Positions 1 to 8,475 of a stretch of DNA of 64,000 nucleotides are shown here, in pieces. Origin of the DNA: Planobispora rosea (GTDB lineage: Bacteria; Actinomycetota; Actinomycetes; Streptosporangiales; Streptosporangiaceae); assembly GCF_014648175.1 (NCBI RefSeq), contig NZ_BMQP01000008.1, positions 1 to 64,000 on the forward strand, read 5' to 3'. The notes under the pieces are model-generated. The model was not told the origin of the DNA and did not search any database. It saw only the letters and a program-made list of their open reading frames with translations. Both the position numbers and the translations under genes were made by a program. The first letter of the stretch is position 1, and every line of letters starts with the position of its first letter.

Positions 1-14
1 ACGAACTCGCTCAT
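1..14 (-). CDS. Possible first codons of a leftward gene cut by the window edge
   Basis: On the minus strand an ATG at 14-12 reads Met-Ser-Glu-Phe before the sequence ends. An AGAAAGG purine stretch lies about ten bases upstream and could be its ribosome binding site. Too little is visible to identify a product. Confidence 0.25.
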
Positions 15-236
15 CGGGGTGGTGCCTTTCTCATCGTCTGTTGTCGTCGTCTGTGACGGTGTCGTCAGGTAAGAGAGGCGATCGGGGCGGATGGTTACAC
101 CGACCCCCAAGATTTTTCAGAGGTGCTCCGAGGGCGTGGGCCGCCCGGGCCCCGGCGGGGCGGCGGGGCGGCGGGCGTCACCATCCTGCAAAGCGGTCGC
201 AGGTGGTTTCCAAGTGCCGTGTCCCACAGTGGTGGC

Positions 237-827
237 GTGACCCGCGAGAAGAAGAACGCGACGAAGAAGAACACGACGCAGAGGCGGGATCTGAAGAGCC
301 CCGCCGGCCGCCCGGCCCCGGAGAGCTCGGGGACCGGGACGGCCATCGGGGCGGCGCTGTGCCTGATCATCCCGGGCGCGCTGCTCGTCTGGCTGGTGGT
401 CGTGGGCATCGACGTCACCGTCCGGGAACTGGGCGATGTGCTCGGCCCCGAGGGCACGCCCGGTACCGCGACCGTCCTGTCCTGCGAGCAGACCGGCAGC
501 GGGAAGAACAGGCGCTACGACTGCGAGGCGGACTTCGTGTTCGACGACCGCTCGAAGGAGCCGATCGTCATCGACACCGTTCCCGATGTGGAGGTGGGCG
601 AGGTCTTCCCGGCCGTGCTGACCCCCGAGGGGGACAGGGTGGTGCCCGCCGGTGCGCGGGGCGCGTGGCGGGTCATCCTGCCGTTCAGCGCGATCCCGTT
701 CACCTTCGCCCTCGTCGCGTTCCTCACCGCTCTCCTGACGCGATCCAAGAAGGCGATCATCTGGACGGGCGCGGTGCTGGTGCCCTTCACCGTCGTGATG
801 GTCATGGGGATCGTCATCGGGACCTGA
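237..827 (+). CDS. Hypothetical membrane protein, three predicted TM segments
   Basis: This 196-residue reading uses the GTG at 237. The N-terminus is Lys/Arg-rich (EKKNATKKN) and should stay in the cytoplasm. Hydrophobic segments lie at about residues 36-59, 149-170 and 173-196. Between the first two is a soluble region of about 85 residues with two Cys in SCEQTGSGKNRRYDCEAD, which could form an extracytoplasmic disulfide. The layout resembles small actinobacterial membrane proteins with an extracytoplasmic domain, but I recognise no family. A longer reading from 123 exists; its extra residues look like translated noncoding DNA. Function unknown. Confidence 0.6.
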   Translation: MTREKKNATKKNTTQRRDLKSPAGRPAPESSGTGTAIGAALCLIIPGALLVWLVVVGIDVTVRELGDVLGPEGTPGTATVLSCEQTGSGKNRRYDCEADFVFDDRSKEPIVIDTVPDVEVGEVFPAVLTPEGDRVVPAGARGAWRVILPFSAIPFTFALVAFLTALLTRSKKAIIWTGAVLVPFTVVMVMGIVIGT

Positions 828-844
828 GCCCGGGAACGGGGCGT

Positions 845-866
845 CTCCGGAGCCGGCGGTCCGGAG
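845..866. terminator. Hairpin between convergent genes
   Basis: CTCCGGA at 845-851 pairs perfectly with TCCGGAG at 860-866 across an 8-base loop. It sits in the 50-bp gap between the ends of the membrane-protein gene (+) and the methyltransferase gene (-), so it could terminate both. There is no T-tract, which is common in actinomycetes. Confidence 0.5.
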
Positions 867-877
867 CGCCTCCGAGG

Positions 878-1738
878 TCAACGGGCGGAGACGACCGCGC
901 GGACCAGACGGCACAGGTCGGCGGGGCGCAGGGCGTCGGAACGGTGCCACAACGCGGAGTCGACGCTGTCCGCCTGCCGTACGTGCTCGGCCGTCTCAAG
1001 ACCGTGCCCCTCCAGTGCGGCCGACAGCTCGCCGGGAGTGAAGAACGCCAGCCAGGGCTCGCCGCGCTCGGCCGCGGCGGGGAGGGCGAAGTCCGCGTAG
1101 GCGCTGCCCCGCTCGTCGCGGAGCCCGGCAGGCAGGGCGTACTCCATGACCAGTTCCGTGCCGGAGGCGAAGCGGCGGACGGTGGCCAGCGTGGCGTCGA
1201 TCGCGTCCCGCGTGAGGTACATGGACACCCCGAGCCAGCTGACCAAGGCCGGCCTGGACGGGTCGAACCCCGCGGCTGACAGGGCGGGCGTGAGGTCGTC
1301 GGTCTCGAAGTCCACGGGGACGAAGGTCAGACCGTCCGGGTGCGGGATGCCCGCGGCGGCGAGCAGGCCCCGCTTCCACCGCTGTGTGGCGGGGTGGTCC
1401 ACCTCGAAGATCCTGACCCGGCCGGCCGGGCCGGGGCGGTAGGCGAAGGTGTCGAGGCCCGCGCCGAGGACCACGTACTGCTCGACGCCGTCGCGAGCCA
1501 TCTCGGCCAGGCGGCGTTCGGTGTAGTGGCTCCGCGCCGTCACCTGCGCGCGAGTGCCCGACAGGATGAGGTGGTCGCCGTGCGCCCGGTGATAACCGAT
1601 GATCTCCTCGGCGAGTCCGCCGAGGAGGGACGCGGCGGCGGTGTCGCGGAAGATGAAGGGCTCCCGGTCCACCACGAGGTGGGCCGCGCGGGCGGCCGCC
1701 GCCATGACCGCGGTCTGGCTCGGCTGCGCTTCGTGCAT
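878..1738 (-). CDS. Class I SAM-dependent methyltransferase, PPM1/LCMT family
   Basis: The protein has 286 residues, typical of the actinobacterial TIGR00027/LCMT-like family. The SAM-binding motif appears as VVLGAGLDTFAYR followed by the acidic strand FEVDHPATQRWK. A later WLGVSMYL strand is also characteristic of the family. The substrate cannot be read from sequence: members methylate small molecules or carboxyl groups in secondary metabolism and most are uncharacterised. The ATG at 1738 was chosen because AAAGGAA lies about 8 bases upstream. It is probably monocistronic, with an AT-rich promoter region upstream. Confidence 0.85.
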   Translation of the reverse strand: MHEAQPSQTAVMAAAARAAHLVVDREPFIFRDTAAASLLGGLAEEIIGYHRAHGDHLILSGTRAQVTARSHYTERRLAEMARDGVEQYVVLGAGLDTFAYRPGPAGRVRIFEVDHPATQRWKRGLLAAAGIPHPDGLTFVPVDFETDDLTPALSAAGFDPSRPALVSWLGVSMYLTRDAIDATLATVRRFASGTELVMEYALPAGLRDERGSAYADFALPAAAERGEPWLAFFTPGELSAALEGHGLETAEHVRQADSVDSALWHRSDALRPADLCRLVRAVVSAR

Positions 1739-1783
1739 GAGTCGTCGTTCCTTTCTCGGTGCCCGGAACGACGATGCTAAATG

Positions 1784-1831
1784 TGAAATTAAATTATCGG
1801 GGACCATCATATCAGGTGGAAATAAATTTCA
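1784..1831. promoter_or_regulatory. AT-rich inverted repeat upstream of the methyltransferase
   Basis: TGAAATT at 1784-1790 and AATTTCA at 1825-1831 are exact inverted copies in an AT-rich stretch that stands out from the GC-rich surroundings. It lies 46-93 bases upstream of the methyltransferase start, where a promoter or operator is expected. No regulator gene is adjacent, so the assignment is tentative. Confidence 0.35.
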
Positions 1832-1985
1832 AATATCCGGCCGATAACGAGGTTGATGACAGGTCGTTCGTGTTTGTTTGAATGGCGGCCGGGCCCCGGT
1901 CCCCGGCCGGGCGGGACCCCGCTCTTCCGGGCCGGAGGAATCAAACCCGTCGGCGCATCGGGCCGCCCTGGGGTACGGATGAGTC

Positions 1986-2387
1986 ATGACATATGAGATC
2001 CGTCCGATCGGAGTCGTCGAGTCCCCCTTGGTGGATCGCGCGAACGCTCCGAAACAGGGTGTGGAGGGCGGTCCCGAGGCGTGGCTGGTGTTCGATCCCG
2101 CGGTGGCCGACGGCATCCGTGATCTCGCGGTCGGCGACGAGGTGTTCGTTCTCACGTGGCTGCACCTCGCCGACCGCTCCGTGCTGGCCGTACATCCGCG
2201 CGACGATCCGCGGAACCCGCTGACCGGCGTCTTCAGCACCCGTTCCTCCGACCGGCCCAACCCCATCGGCCTGCACCGGGTCCGGGTGCTCGCGACCGAC
2301 GGGCTCCGGGTGCGGGTGGCCGATCTCGAGGCCGTCGACGGTACCCCGATCGCCGACGTGAAACCGGTCCTGGACGCGACGCGCTAG
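1986..2387 (+). CDS. trmO: TrmO-like tRNA (t6A37) N6-methyltransferase
   Basis: TrmO (formerly YaeB/TsaA) uses SAM to methylate N6-threonylcarbamoyladenosine at position 37 of tRNA-Thr. The 133-residue protein begins with the family signature YEIRPIGVVESP and contains the diagnostic block FSTRSSDRPNPIGLH, a single-sheet beta-barrel SAM site. The ending (VDGTPIADVKPVLD) also matches the family. It is shorter than the E. coli protein because it has only the N-terminal catalytic barrel, as is usual in actinobacteria. It stands alone and converges on the dehydrogenase gene downstream. Confidence 0.88.
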   Translation: MTYEIRPIGVVESPLVDRANAPKQGVEGGPEAWLVFDPAVADGIRDLAVGDEVFVLTWLHLADRSVLAVHPRDDPRNPLTGVFSTRSSDRPNPIGLHRVRVLATDGLRVRVADLEAVDGTPIADVKPVLDATR

Positions 2388-2395
2388 CGAGGCGC

Positions 2396-2416
2396 CTCGC
2401 GGCCGGCGCCCGCGAG
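2396..2416. terminator. Hairpin between trmO and the convergent dehydrogenase
   Basis: CTCGCGG (2396-2402) pairs with CCGCGAG (2410-2416) over a 7-base loop. It overlaps the perfect palindrome GCGAGGCGCCTCGC (2387-2400) that starts at the trmO stop codon. The 40-bp convergent gap suits a bidirectional terminator. Confidence 0.5.
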
Positions 2417-2427
2417 CCCGGCGGGCC

Positions 2428-3318
2428 CTACCGCACCGGTGCCGGGCCGGCGAGGGTCTCGGTCAGGCGGGAGAAGCTGTCGCCGCCGTGCCCGGCCTCG
2501 ACCGCCCGCCGGGCGACGGCCCGGGCGGCGTCGATCACCCCGGTGTCCAGGCCGTGGGTGTGCGAGACGTGGGCGATGTGCTCCATGCTCGCCAGGGCCG
2601 AGACGATGGTGGACGCGTCGCCCGGATGGTCGCCGCCGTCGATGTGCTGTGCGAACTCGTCGATGATGGCCGGCATCAGGTCGCTGATTCCCCGGGCGAA
2701 CGGGGCGAGCTCCGCGGCCGTGACGCCCTCGGCCCCGGCCAGGGCGAAGGCGTGCACGAGGCCGCTCATGGACGTCCAGAACAGGTCGAGCAGGGCCACG
2801 TCGTGCGCGGCCGCCCGGCCCGGGTCGGGGCCGAGGTACGCGGCGGCGCCACCCAGGCTCGCCAGCGCCGGCCGATGCTCGCGGTAGAGATCCTCCGGCC
2901 CGCTGTACAGGATGACGGCCGCGGGGCCCCCGATGGTCTCGGTCGGGGACATGATCGCGCCGTCGAGGTAGTCGACGCCGTGCTCGGCGGCCCACGCGGC
3001 CGTACGGCGGGCGCGCTCGGGCGAGTCCGCGGTGAGGTTCACCAGGGTCCGCCCCTTGAGCACGTCGGCGGCGGGCTCGACGATCGCGTGCACCGCGTCG
3101 TAGTCGATCACGCACGCGATCACCAGCGGGCTCGCCGCGATGGCGTCGGCGGCGGTGTCCGCCCGCCGCGCCCCTCGGGCCACGAGGGCGTCGGCTCTGC
3201 CCGCCGTACGGTTCCACACGGTCGTGGGGTGGCCGCCGCGCAGGAACGCGCCGGCCAGCGCCTGGCCCATCGGGCCCAGGCCCAGGATCGTCACAGGTGA
3301 GCGGTCGCTGTCAGTCAT
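2428..3318 (-). CDS. NADP-dependent dehydrogenase, imine reductase/beta-hydroxyacid dehydrogenase type (copy 1)
   Basis: The protein has 296 residues, the normal length for imine reductases. An N-terminal Rossmann fold shows ILGLGPMGQALAGAFLRGGH, then VWNRTAGRAD, where the Arg suits NADPH. The C-terminal helical dimerisation domain begins near residue 165 with the long interdomain helix HDVALLDLFW, where the family carries its Asp/Tyr catalytic residue. Expected chemistry is NADPH reduction of a cyclic imine or a 3-hydroxyacid-type substrate; the natural substrate is unknown. It lies 87 bp downstream of a paralogue in the same orientation and is probably co-transcribed from the HxlR-controlled promoter near 4350. 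Confidence 0.85.
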   Translation of the reverse strand: MTDSDRSPVTILGLGPMGQALAGAFLRGGHPTTVWNRTAGRADALVARGARRADTAADAIAASPLVIACVIDYDAVHAIVEPAADVLKGRTLVNLTADSPERARRTAAWAAEHGVDYLDGAIMSPTETIGGPAAVILYSGPEDLYREHRPALASLGGAAAYLGPDPGRAAAHDVALLDLFWTSMSGLVHAFALAGAEGVTAAELAPFARGISDLMPAIIDEFAQHIDGGDHPGDASTIVSALASMEHIAHVSHTHGLDTGVIDAARAVARRAVEAGHGGDSFSRLTETLAGPAPVR

Positions 3319-3365
3319 GTCGTTCTCCGAAAGGTCGTCGATCTTGGAATGCCGCGCCGCCGCGA

Positions 3366-3417
3366 GGTCTCGGCGCCGCGCGTGCTCTCGGCGCCGCGCG
3401 TGCTCTCAGCGCCGCGC
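3366..3417. repeat. 18-bp tandem repeat, about 2.9 copies
   Basis: Units with TCTCGGCGCCGCGCGTGC start at 3366, 3384 and 3402. The third is slightly changed (TCTCAGCG) and shortened. The array lies between the two dehydrogenase genes and runs into the last codons of copy 2 (stop at 3406-3408). It may mark a slippage or duplication event. Confidence 0.8.
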
Positions 3418-4293
3418 GGGGTCCGTGCGCAGCAGGCCGACCAGACTTGAGACGGCGCCCGCGCCCAGGCCCTCGGCGACGGCCCGGTGGAGGAGCGCCC
3501 CCATGGGCTCCACCAGCTCGGTGCCGACTCCCTGCGCCCGGCTGGCGTCCAGCAGGTTGACGTAGCTCACCGCCTGCATCTCCACGTTCGAGTCGGCGGC
3601 CGAGTGGTCGCCGGAGTCGATCGCCGCCGCCATGGCGGGCAGGCCCGCGATCATGGCGTTGAGCCACCCGACCACCATGGGAGTGAACTCCGCCGCTGGG
3701 ACCTTCTCCGATCCGGTCATGGCGAGGGCGTGGAAGAACCCGCCGAACATCCCGTACATCGCGCTGAGCAGCGCCAGGTCGTACAGCGCGGCCCGGCCGG
3801 GGTCCTCGTCGAGGTAGACGGCGCTGCCCAGCGCGCCGAGGGTCCGCTCGTGGGCGCCGAACGCCTCCCGCGACCCGCTGTAGAGGATCAGCGCGCCGTC
3901 CTGCCCGATCATGGGCGGTACGGCCATGATGCCGCCGTCCACGTAGTCCACGCCCTGCCCGGCCGCCCACCCGGCCATCGCACGGGCCTGCTCGGGGGTG
4001 CCGTTGGTGAGGTTCACCAGCGCCCGGCCCGCCAGGGCTCCGGCCGCCGGCCCCAGGGTCTCGCGCACCGCCGCGTCGTCCAGCAGGCAGACCACCGTGA
4101 CCGGGCTCGCGGCCATCGCCTCGGCGGGGGTGTCCGCCCGCCGCGCCCCCCGGGCCACGAGGGCGTCGGCCCTGCCCGCCGTACGGTTCCACACGGTCGT
4201 GGGGTGCCCGCGGTCGAGGAAGGCCCCGGCCAGCGCCTTGCCCATCGCACCCAGACCGAGAACGCTCACCGGTGAACGGTCGCCGTCAGTCAT
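3406..4293 (-). CDS. NADP-dependent dehydrogenase, imine reductase/beta-hydroxyacid dehydrogenase type (copy 2)
   Basis: This 295-residue paralogue is the upstream, promoter-proximal copy. Its N-terminus (VLGLGAMGKALAGAFLDRGH, then VWNRTAGRADALVARGARRAD) is nearly identical to copy 1, whereas the C-terminal half is clearly diverged. The interdomain helix reads YDLALLSAMYG instead of HDVALLDLFW, so the two may prefer different substrates. Both begin MTD-DRSPV, suggesting tandem duplication of the whole gene. It is divergent from the HxlR gene at 4456, across an ACCT-N11-AGGT palindrome. Confidence 0.85.
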   Translation of the reverse strand: MTDGDRSPVSVLGLGAMGKALAGAFLDRGHPTTVWNRTAGRADALVARGARRADTPAEAMAASPVTVVCLLDDAAVRETLGPAAGALAGRALVNLTNGTPEQARAMAGWAAGQGVDYVDGGIMAVPPMIGQDGALILYSGSREAFGAHERTLGALGSAVYLDEDPGRAALYDLALLSAMYGMFGGFFHALAMTGSEKVPAAEFTPMVVGWLNAMIAGLPAMAAAIDSGDHSAADSNVEMQAVSYVNLLDASRAQGVGTELVEPMGALLHRAVAEGLGAGAVSSLVGLLRTDPARR

Positions 4294-4403
4294 TTCAAAC
4301 TCCAGTTCAGTTCAGCTCAGCCACCCCGCGTCCACGTGCGGACACCCCGGTCCGGGAGATCGTCCGGGCATGTCGATGTTCACGCTTTACTGGAACTTCC
4401 TCA

Positions 4404-4428
4404 AGTACCTACTATTTTTTCAGGTACT
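4404..4428. promoter_or_regulatory. Putative HxlR operator in the divergent promoter
   Basis: AGTACCT (4404-4410) and AGGTACT (4422-4428) are exact inverted repeats separated by 11 bases, within an AT-rich stretch. The dyad lies between the divergent dehydrogenase and HxlR genes, 28 bp before the regulator start. The same ACCT-N11-AGGT arrangement precedes the other HxlR gene of this window (10773-10801), which supports operator function. Confidence 0.65.
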
Positions 4429-4455
4429 GACCTTTTTGTAAGTGTGGGGAGCGGG

Positions 4456-4791
4456 ATGAAGAAGCGGAGCTACAACTGCGGACTCGACGCCGCCGTCGAT
4501 GTCGTGGGCGGAAAGTGGAAGGCGCTGATCCTGTGGGCGCTCCACCGGGAACCCCTCCGGTTCGGGGAACTCAAACGGGCGATCTCGGGCATCAGCGAGA
4601 AGATGCTGATCCAGCAGCTCCGGGAGATGGAGACGTACGGCCTGGTGCACCGCGAGGTCTACCACCAGGTCCCGCCGAAGGTGGAGTACTCCCTGACCGA
4701 GTTCGGCGACTCCCTCAACACCGCGCTCCTCCCCCTCGGCGAATGGGGTGAGAAGCACATGGAGACCATCGAGGCCATCCCCCGCGACTGA
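4456..4791 (+). CDS. HxlR-family transcriptional regulator
   Basis: This winged-helix protein of 111 residues shows GGKWKALILWALHREPLRFGELKRAI and then MLIQQLREMETYGLVHREVYHQVPP. The second stretch covers the recognition helix and wing, with the diagnostic VPPKVEYSLT. A Cys at position 8 (SYNCGLD), eleven residues before the KW motif, matches the redox Cys of quinone/aldehyde-sensing members such as YodB. The ATG at 4456 has GGGGAGCGGG just upstream. It faces the imine-reductase pair and probably controls it and itself through the palindrome at 4404-4428. Confidence 0.88.
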   Translation: MKKRSYNCGLDAAVDVVGGKWKALILWALHREPLRFGELKRAISGISEKMLIQQLREMETYGLVHREVYHQVPPKVEYSLTEFGDSLNTALLPLGEWGEKHMETIEAIPRD

Positions 4792-4804
4792 CCGTGATTC
4801 CTCG

Positions 4805-5734
4805 TCAGAGCCGGTCGGAGGCCGTACTCCGGACGGCTCGCACGACCGCCGCGCTGCCCACGGGGCCGAGCGTGATCGTGTAGTGGTTGACGCCGTCCAC
4901 GGTGGACTCGGTGACGCCGGGCAGCCACTCGGCGGCCCGGCCGGGGGAGTACAGCGGCGCGTCCGGTTCGTCCAGCATGCCGCGCGCCGCGCGGAGGAAC
5001 ACGGCGGGCACCGGCAGGGGCCGGGGACGGACGCCGGGCAGCGCGTACACCTCGGGAGCGTCGGCGAGCGCGGCCTCCAGGCGGCACGCCGCCACGAACC
5101 CGCTTCCCCCGCCCACCGGGGCACGGCCGGGAGCGGGAGCGGCCGTCACCTCCACCAGGTCGTAGTCCGCGTAGGCGGCGCACGCCTCGGTCCAGTCGGC
5201 GAACGCCGGATGCGCGCGCCACAGATCGTGGTACTCCGCCCGGGAGCCGAAGGTCCGCCGCAGCCGGGCCAGCACCGGTCCCACCGTGCGCTCGATCGCC
5301 TCCGGCACGTCGCCCGCGCCGGGCGGCAGGGGCAGCGGCGCGCCGCCGTCCACCAGGACCAGCCGGTCGACCAGGTGCGGGTGGCGCCGGGCGGTCTCGG
5401 CCACGACGAACCCGCCCATCGAGTGCCCGGCCAGTACGGCGGGCCCGCCCCCGTGGTGGGCGATCACCGCCGCCAGGTCGTCGGCGTGCGCCGCCATGCC
5501 GTACGGCGCGGGCAGGTCCCTGCTGCCTCCCCGGCCGCGCAGGTCCACCGCGACGAACCGGTGATCGCGCCCCAGCTCCGCTCCGACCAGTGTCCACGCC
5601 ATGTGCGAGGAGGTGATGCCGTGGGCGGCCACGGCCAGCGGCCCCCGGTCCCCCCACACGCCGGTCCGCAGGTCGCCGCCCCGGACGGGAACGTCCTCCC
5701 GCCGGTAGCCCGGCTCCCGGCGGCGGTCCGGCAC
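4805..5734 (-). CDS. Alpha/beta hydrolase (A)
   Basis: The protein has 309 residues from a GTG at 5734. An oxyanion-hole region reads AAHGITSSHMAW, the nucleophile elbow is GHSMGGF (Ser), and the likely catalytic His is in VDGVNHYT near the C-terminus. The acid is probably an Asp in the GMLDEPDAP region. The fold suggests an esterase, lipase or epoxide-hydrolase-like enzyme of unknown substrate. The GTG sits 4 bases after the stop of hydrolase B, so the pair should be co-translated. A longer reading exists, but its first 76 residues overlap hydrolase B and look nonsensical. Confidence 0.8.
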   Translation of the reverse strand: MPDRRREPGYRREDVPVRGGDLRTGVWGDRGPLAVAAHGITSSHMAWTLVGAELGRDHRFVAVDLRGRGGSRDLPAPYGMAAHADDLAAVIAHHGGGPAVLAGHSMGGFVVAETARRHPHLVDRLVLVDGGAPLPLPPGAGDVPEAIERTVGPVLARLRRTFGSRAEYHDLWRAHPAFADWTEACAAYADYDLVEVTAAPAPGRAPVGGGSGFVAACRLEAALADAPEVYALPGVRPRPLPVPAVFLRAARGMLDEPDAPLYSPGRAAEWLPGVTESTVDGVNHYTITLGPVGSAAVVRAVRSTASDRL

Positions 5735-5738
5735 CGCG

Positions 5739-6779
5739 TCACCGCCCCGCGGAATCGACCGCCGAGCCGTACGGAGAACCGCCCGGCACGCCGTCCACGA
5801 CACCGCGCAGCACCTCGGCGAAGTCGGCGGCGCGCTCGATGTGCGGACTGTGGCCCACCCCGGTGTAGACGATCTCCTCGTAGGCGCCGCCCGCCGCGGC
5901 GTACCGTTCGAGCACCTGCCTGGTCTGGGTGACCATCGGCTGTGGCGGGCACAGCTCCTCACCCGGCCAGCCGGGGACCGCGCCGAGCCTGCCCAGGTTG
6001 GCCAGGTCGAACAGCGACGCGTCCGAGACGATCTGGTCGACGTCGCCGCGGACCCAGGTCACCTTCGGCTTGACGGGGACCGCGACCAGGTCGTCGGCGA
6101 TCTCGAACCAGCGCGGCGACATGGCGTTGAGCACGCCGTACCGGCCCGCGGCGACGCCGGGCCACTCCTCGGCGGAGGCCGCGTCACCGGGGTAGTTGCC
6201 CTCGGCGATCGCGGTGGACAGCACGGTGTCGAGCAGCAGTTCCTCGTCCGCGCCGAGGCTCTCCGGGTCGGCGACGTAGTACGTCCGCAGGATCGTCCGG
6301 GGGCTGGCGGGGGAGTCGGCGGTACGGTCACCGGCGGCCAGGCGCGCCACGAAGTCGGGATTGGCCGCGCCCGCCCCGCCCAGGCCGAAGCCGTACGGCG
6401 ACAGCGGCGCCTCCAGCACCAGCCCGGCGACCCGCTCCGGGGCGTCGATCAGCAGCTGCATCGCCACGCCGCCCCCCATCGAGTGTCCGACCACCACCGG
6501 GCGCGCGCCCGCCGGGAAGACCTGCTCGGCGTCCAGCAACGCGGCCAGGTCGTCGGCGAAGTCACGCAGCCCGCGGGTGGCGTCGACGGGGACCGTCTCG
6601 GTCTCCCCGTAGCCGCGCAGGTCCGGGGCGACGACGCGCCAGTGCGCGGGCAGCAGCCGTACCAGCGGCTCCCAGAACGCCGCGGAGGAGCAGTTGCCGT
6701 GGACGAGCAGCACGGGCGGGCCGTCGATCGGCCCCCGGACCAGCAGGTTGTGCCGGAGGCCACGCGCGGTGAGTTCCAT
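5739..6779 (-). CDS. Alpha/beta hydrolase (B)
   Basis: This 346-residue enzyme of the alpha/beta fold has a complete visible triad: VGHSMGGG (Ser), WVRGDVDQIVSD (Asp) and TGVGHSPHIE (His). LVHGNCSSAAFWE supplies the oxyanion hole. The start was placed at the ATG at 6779 (MELTARGLRHN); an ATG three codons earlier (6788) is possible. It heads a two-gene operon with hydrolase A. No neighbour fixes the substrate. Confidence 0.82.
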   Translation of the reverse strand: MELTARGLRHNLLVRGPIDGPPVLLVHGNCSSAAFWEPLVRLLPAHWRVVAPDLRGYGETETVPVDATRGLRDFADDLAALLDAEQVFPAGARPVVVGHSMGGGVAMQLLIDAPERVAGLVLEAPLSPYGFGLGGAGAANPDFVARLAAGDRTADSPASPRTILRTYYVADPESLGADEELLLDTVLSTAIAEGNYPGDAASAEEWPGVAAGRYGVLNAMSPRWFEIADDLVAVPVKPKVTWVRGDVDQIVSDASLFDLANLGRLGAVPGWPGEELCPPQPMVTQTRQVLERYAAAGGAYEEIVYTGVGHSPHIERAADFAEVLRGVVDGVPGGSPYGSAVDSAGR

Positions 6780-6909
6780 GTACGGCATCCTGGCAGGCGC
6801 GTTCCGGCGGGCAATGTGGCCGGACGCCATATTTTTCCTGTTTCGGTGTCGTCGCCGGGCATGCCGGATGCCGGCTCCGGCACCCCCGTGAGGTCTGCGG
6901 GGTGGAGGT

Positions 6910-7965
6910 CTACAGGGTGAGGGTGAAGGCGCCGCGGTCCTCCAGCATGCGGAGGAAGGGCGTGGCGGGGAACGCCTCGGCGGCGCTGAGCACACCGGGT
7001 TTCGCCGGGCCCTCGCCGCCGGCCAGCCGTACGGCCGCCTCCACCGAGGCCAGCGCGCCGGCCCACCAGATGTCCCGGCCTCTGACGTTGCCGTTGCGAC
7101 CGCCGCCGGCGGATGCGACGGCCTGGACGGCCACGGTGAACTCCGTCTGGGACCGTGCCTCGGCGCTGGCGTCCACGCTGGTGAAGACCTGCTCCTCCTC
7201 GAAGGTGGAGGCGGTCAGCTGGGACTCGACGGTGCGGGCGGGCACGTGACGGGGGATGGTGACGACCTCCCCCGAGGGGAAGGGCGCGATCATCGTGCGG
7301 GGGCCGACGGGCGGCGGGAAGGGGAAGACCGTGTTGCGGATCTCCACCGGGCCCACCCGCTGGGCGCCGTCGGAGAAGGTCACCCGGTCGATCTCGCCGA
7401 TCAGCAGTTCGGCGGTCCGTACCGCCCCGGCCGTCATGCGCCAGCCGGTCACCGCGTAGCCCACCGTCACCCGGTCGACGTCGGTCATGCCCTCGGTCAC
7501 GGCGGCGGCGAGCAGGTCGGCGAGGCCGCCGTAGAAACTCATCTGGGGGATCATGACGGCGCCGGTGCGCTGGGCCTGTGCCTGCAGGGCGTCGAACATG
7601 TATTTGACGTGGTGGGGCTCGACGGCGTGGTCGACGTAGTGGCAGCCCGCCGCCGCGGCGGCCGCGGCGACCGGCTCACCGGTCTGCGCGTACGGCCCGG
7701 CGCAGTGGATGATCACAGTTGCGCTCTCGGTGAGCTCGCGCAGGGCCGCCGGATCGTCCAGGGGGGCCACCAGGGTCCGCACGTGGCCGGGCGCGCCGAG
7801 CTCGGCGAACTCCGCGAAGTCGGCCAGTTCGCCGGCCAGCGCTCGCAGCGCCGCGCCGTTGCGCCCGGCCAGCAGGACGTTCTGGTTCCGGGAGAGCAAC
7901 TCGGTGGCCACCAGACGTCCGGTGTGCCCGTTGGCGCCGTATATCGCGAAAAGCGGTGCGTCCAT
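6910..7965 (-). CDS. Saccharopine dehydrogenase-like NAD(P)-binding oxidoreductase
   Basis: The protein has 351 residues. The N-terminus FAIYGANGHTGRLVATELLSR is a Rossmann motif of the saccharopine dehydrogenase/trans-acting enoyl reductase family. It is followed by VLLAGRN and CAGPYAQTGEPVAAAAAAAGCHYVD, the family hallmark (C-GPY...G--YVD). These proteins reduce double bonds or imines on lipids and polyketides; the substrate here is unknown. The ATG at 7965 has GGAAGCGAG upstream and begins directly at the Rossmann strand. A longer reading to 8040 adds an unstructured tail. It lies downstream of the ArsR gene in the same orientation. Confidence 0.8.
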   Translation of the reverse strand: MDAPLFAIYGANGHTGRLVATELLSRNQNVLLAGRNGAALRALAGELADFAEFAELGAPGHVRTLVAPLDDPAALRELTESATVIIHCAGPYAQTGEPVAAAAAAAGCHYVDHAVEPHHVKYMFDALQAQAQRTGAVMIPQMSFYGGLADLLAAAVTEGMTDVDRVTVGYAVTGWRMTAGAVRTAELLIGEIDRVTFSDGAQRVGPVEIRNTVFPFPPPVGPRTMIAPFPSGEVVTIPRHVPARTVESQLTASTFEEEQVFTSVDASAEARSQTEFTVAVQAVASAGGGRNGNVRGRDIWWAGALASVEAAVRLAGGEGPAKPGVLSAAEAFPATPFLRMLEDRGAFTLTL

Positions 7966-8097
7966 GCCCGGCTCGCTTCCATGACGGGAGGGGTGAGCTG
8001 ACCTTGATTCGAACGTATGTTCTGCACCAGTGTCCGTCAAGGGGGTGGGAGGCGTCGCCGCGCGAAGGGCGGACCGGAGTGGTCGGGGCGGCCGGGG

Positions 8098-8472
8098 TCA
8101 GTCGGTCCGCTGCCGCTGGGCCGCGTCGGCGCCCAGCACGCTGTCGAGCAGGCCGGGGAAGAGGGCGTCGAGGTCGTCGCGGCGCAGCGCGTTCATCTTC
8201 GCGGTACCCCGGTAGACCTGGTTGATCACTCCGGCCTCGCGCAGCACCCGGAAGTGGTGCGTGGTGGTCGACTTGCTGATCGCCAGCTCGATGGCCGAGC
8301 ACGGCGCCTCCCCCTCCTCTCCCAGCTCGGCGAGGAAGCGCACCACCTGCAGGCGCATCGGATCGGACAGTGCGTGCAGCACGGCCTCCAGGCGGATCTC
8401 CTCGCGCTCCGGATGCTCCAGGGCCCGGGTGGGTGCGGTCGACACGGCGGCTCCTCCTGTTGCTCCGTTCAA
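8098..8472 (-). CDS. ArsR-family winged-helix regulator
   Basis: The protein has 124 residues with the ArsR core: AVLHALSDPMRLQVVRFLAEL, CSAIELAISKSTTTHHFRVLREAGVI (recognition helix) and the wing YRGTAKMNALR. No metal-binding Cys pair is visible, since Cys occurs only at the start of the DNA-binding helix, so it probably senses an organic or redox signal. An inner GTG at 8445 is an alternative start. It is divergent from the old yellow enzyme gene; two palindromes in the 99-bp gap are its likely operators. Confidence 0.87.
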   Translation of the reverse strand: MNGATGGAAVSTAPTRALEHPEREEIRLEAVLHALSDPMRLQVVRFLAELGEEGEAPCSAIELAISKSTTTHHFRVLREAGVINQVYRGTAKMNALRRDDLDALFPGLLDSVLGADAAQRQRTD

Positions 8473-8475
8473 TTG

